Source of the DNA: DAOTTY01 sp034437575
GTDB lineage: Bacteria; Chloroflexota; Anaerolineae; Aggregatilineales; Phototrophicaceae
Assembly: GCA_034437575.1 (NCBI GenBank)
Contig: DAOTTY010000332.1
Coordinates: 1 to 14,523 of the forward strand
Reading direction: 5' to 3'
Length of the DNA: 14,523 bases
The notes under the pieces are model-generated. The model made no database searches. It saw only the letters and a program-made list of their open reading frames with translations, and was not told the DNA's origin. A program made the translations under genes and the position numbers. Below, one piece after another: positions 13,687 through 14,523 of the stretch (positions are counted from its first letter, which is position 1; each line of letters opens with the position of its first letter).

Positions 13687-14289
13687 ATGACCGATCACAT
13701 AACACACCCCTTCTGGGAAGCACTCAGCCTACCTGCCCCCGGCACCGCGATGACGACCACCGAATACCATGCCCTGCCAGAAACCATGATCCCGATGGAA
13801 TATATTGACGGGCGGGTGGTCTATCCACATTGGAGCGAAAAAAGCATGAGTCCCACCCCGCGAGCGCGACACCAATACATTGTCACGGACGTGAGCTATC
13901 TGCTGCGTGATCTGATTCCAAACGGACGGGTGGTTGTTGCGCCGATGGATGTGCGTATGGGGGGCAAAACGGTACAGCCAGATGTGTTCTGGGTTGCGGC
14001 AGGCGGGGCCTGCGTGGACAAAGACACCTACCTGGAAGGGCCGCCCGGCTTAACCGTCGAGGTTCTGTCACCGGGTAACACATCGCATGACCGCATTACT
14101 AAGTTTAACCTGTACGAGCAGCAAGGCGTGCGCGAATACTGGATCATTGACCCGGACGAGGACATTATCGAAGTGTACACCCAGGATGACAGCACATTCA
14201 AGCGGGTTGGCGCTTACCAACCGGGAAATACGTTCCAATCGCCTGTGTTGGGTCAACTCGTCCCTGTGGATGAGATGTTCACAACATAG
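13687..14289 (+). CDS. Uma2 family (DUF820) PD-(D/E)XK endonuclease-like protein
   Basis: This is a 200-residue protein of the Uma2 family, which is abundant in Chloroflexota and cyanobacteria, often in many copies per genome. It has the restriction-endonuclease-like core. VQPDVFW (96-102) contains the PD motif with Asp99, LTVEVLSPGNTSHDRITKF (122-140) supplies Glu125 and Lys139, and NLYEQQGVREYWIIDPD (141-157) is the strongly conserved family ending. An N-terminal segment, METI-like (EYIDGRVV, 38-45), is also typical. The active-site residues appear intact, but no member's natural substrate is well established. AAGG lies about 8 nt before the ATG. It starts 74 bp after rny beyond a terminator, so it is probably its own unit. 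It ends 9 bases before the convergent histidine kinase stop. Confidence 0.93.
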   Translation: MTDHITHPFWEALSLPAPGTAMTTTEYHALPETMIPMEYIDGRVVYPHWSEKSMSPTPRARHQYIVTDVSYLLRDLIPNGRVVVAPMDVRMGGKTVQPDVFWVAAGGACVDKDTYLEGPPGLTVEVLSPGNTSHDRITKFNLYEQQGVREYWIIDPDEDIIEVYTQDDSTFKRVGAYQPGNTFQSPVLGQLVPVDEMFTT

Positions 14290-14298
14290 CCCCGGCGG

Positions 14299-14523
14299 CT
14301 ACGCCAACTCTGGCACCCGCTGGCCCACCGTTTGCAGCGGTAATTCCACTGTAAACGTGCTGCCCTGGCCAACCTCGCTTTCCACATGGATGCGCCCCTG
14401 GTGCCGCTCCACACAGTCCTTGACGATGCTCAGCCCCAGCCCCGTGCCGTGAATCTGGTTCACACCCTTTGCCCGGAAGAACGGCTCAAAGATGTTTTTC
14501 AGGTCTTCCGCGTCAATCCCCAT
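14299..14523 (-). CDS. Histidine kinase, C-terminal ATPase part (5' end outside window)
   Basis: Only the last 74 residues are visible. They show the HATPase_c hallmarks: GIDAEDLKNIFEPFFRAK (the G1-box tail and F box), then GTGLGLSIVKDCVERHQGRIHVES (G2 box) and GSTFTVELPL. These bind ATP for autophosphorylation of a sensor kinase in a two-component system. The Met at the window edge is internal, lying within the G1 box, so the gene continues beyond position 14523. Sensor and dimerisation domains, membrane topology and partner regulator cannot be seen. Confidence 0.93.
   Translation of the reverse strand: MGIDAEDLKNIFEPFFRAKGVNQIHGTGLGLSIVKDCVERHQGRIHVESEVGQGSTFTVELPLQTVGQRVPELA

Overview
The window is about 14.5 kb of moderately GC-rich, gene-dense bacterial chromosome. 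The gene content suggests an uncultured Chloroflexota, probably Anaerolineae-like. This rests on family resemblance, not on a marker-gene search. The supporting features are GT-C-like membrane proteins with C-terminal beta-sandwich tails, secreted proteins with bacterial SH3 domains and Thr/Pro/Glu-rich tails, an Asp-for-Cys ferredoxin, a Uma2 nuclease, and recX followed by RNase Y.

Layout. Positions 1-382 are non-coding and carry a GC-rich inverted repeat. A polytopic GT-C-like protein (383-2446) overlaps a [2Fe-2S] ferredoxin (2443-2790) by four bases. A secreted SH3b/beta-propeller protein follows (2951-4948). A dicluster ferredoxin on the minus strand (5031-5381) is divergent from a secreted beta-sandwich/SH3b protein (5690-6937). 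Their shared 308-bp promoter region contains an 11-C run. A second large membrane protein (6950-8884, minus) is divergent from a complete tmRNA gene (9017-9398). Just downstream of the tmRNA lies a short, broken LAGLIDADG-like reading frame, then a GNAT acetyltransferase (9650-10072). An atypical SDR-fold protein (10091-10861, minus) follows. A 450-bp non-coding stretch then leads into recX (11312-11959) and rny (12059-13612). A Uma2-family nuclease (13687-14289) and the 3' part of a histidine kinase on the minus strand (14299 to the window edge) close the window.

Functionally the window mixes RNA surveillance and decay (tmRNA, RNase Y), recombination control (RecX), electron carriers, and cell-envelope or surface proteins. 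It does not form one pathway.

Three things stand out. First, the gap before recX folds on paper into seven successive hairpins, with a promoter-like sequence in front and a terminator-like hairpin ending 16 bases before the recX start, so it looks like an unrecognised structured RNA or leader of about 335 nt. Second, rny has a strong Shine-Dalgarno sequence 31 nt from its start codon, but a 9-bp hairpin between them would reduce the effective spacing to 8 nt. Third, a degenerate LAGLIDADG homing-endonuclease motif sits 28 bases behind the tmRNA gene, a classic integration neighbourhood.
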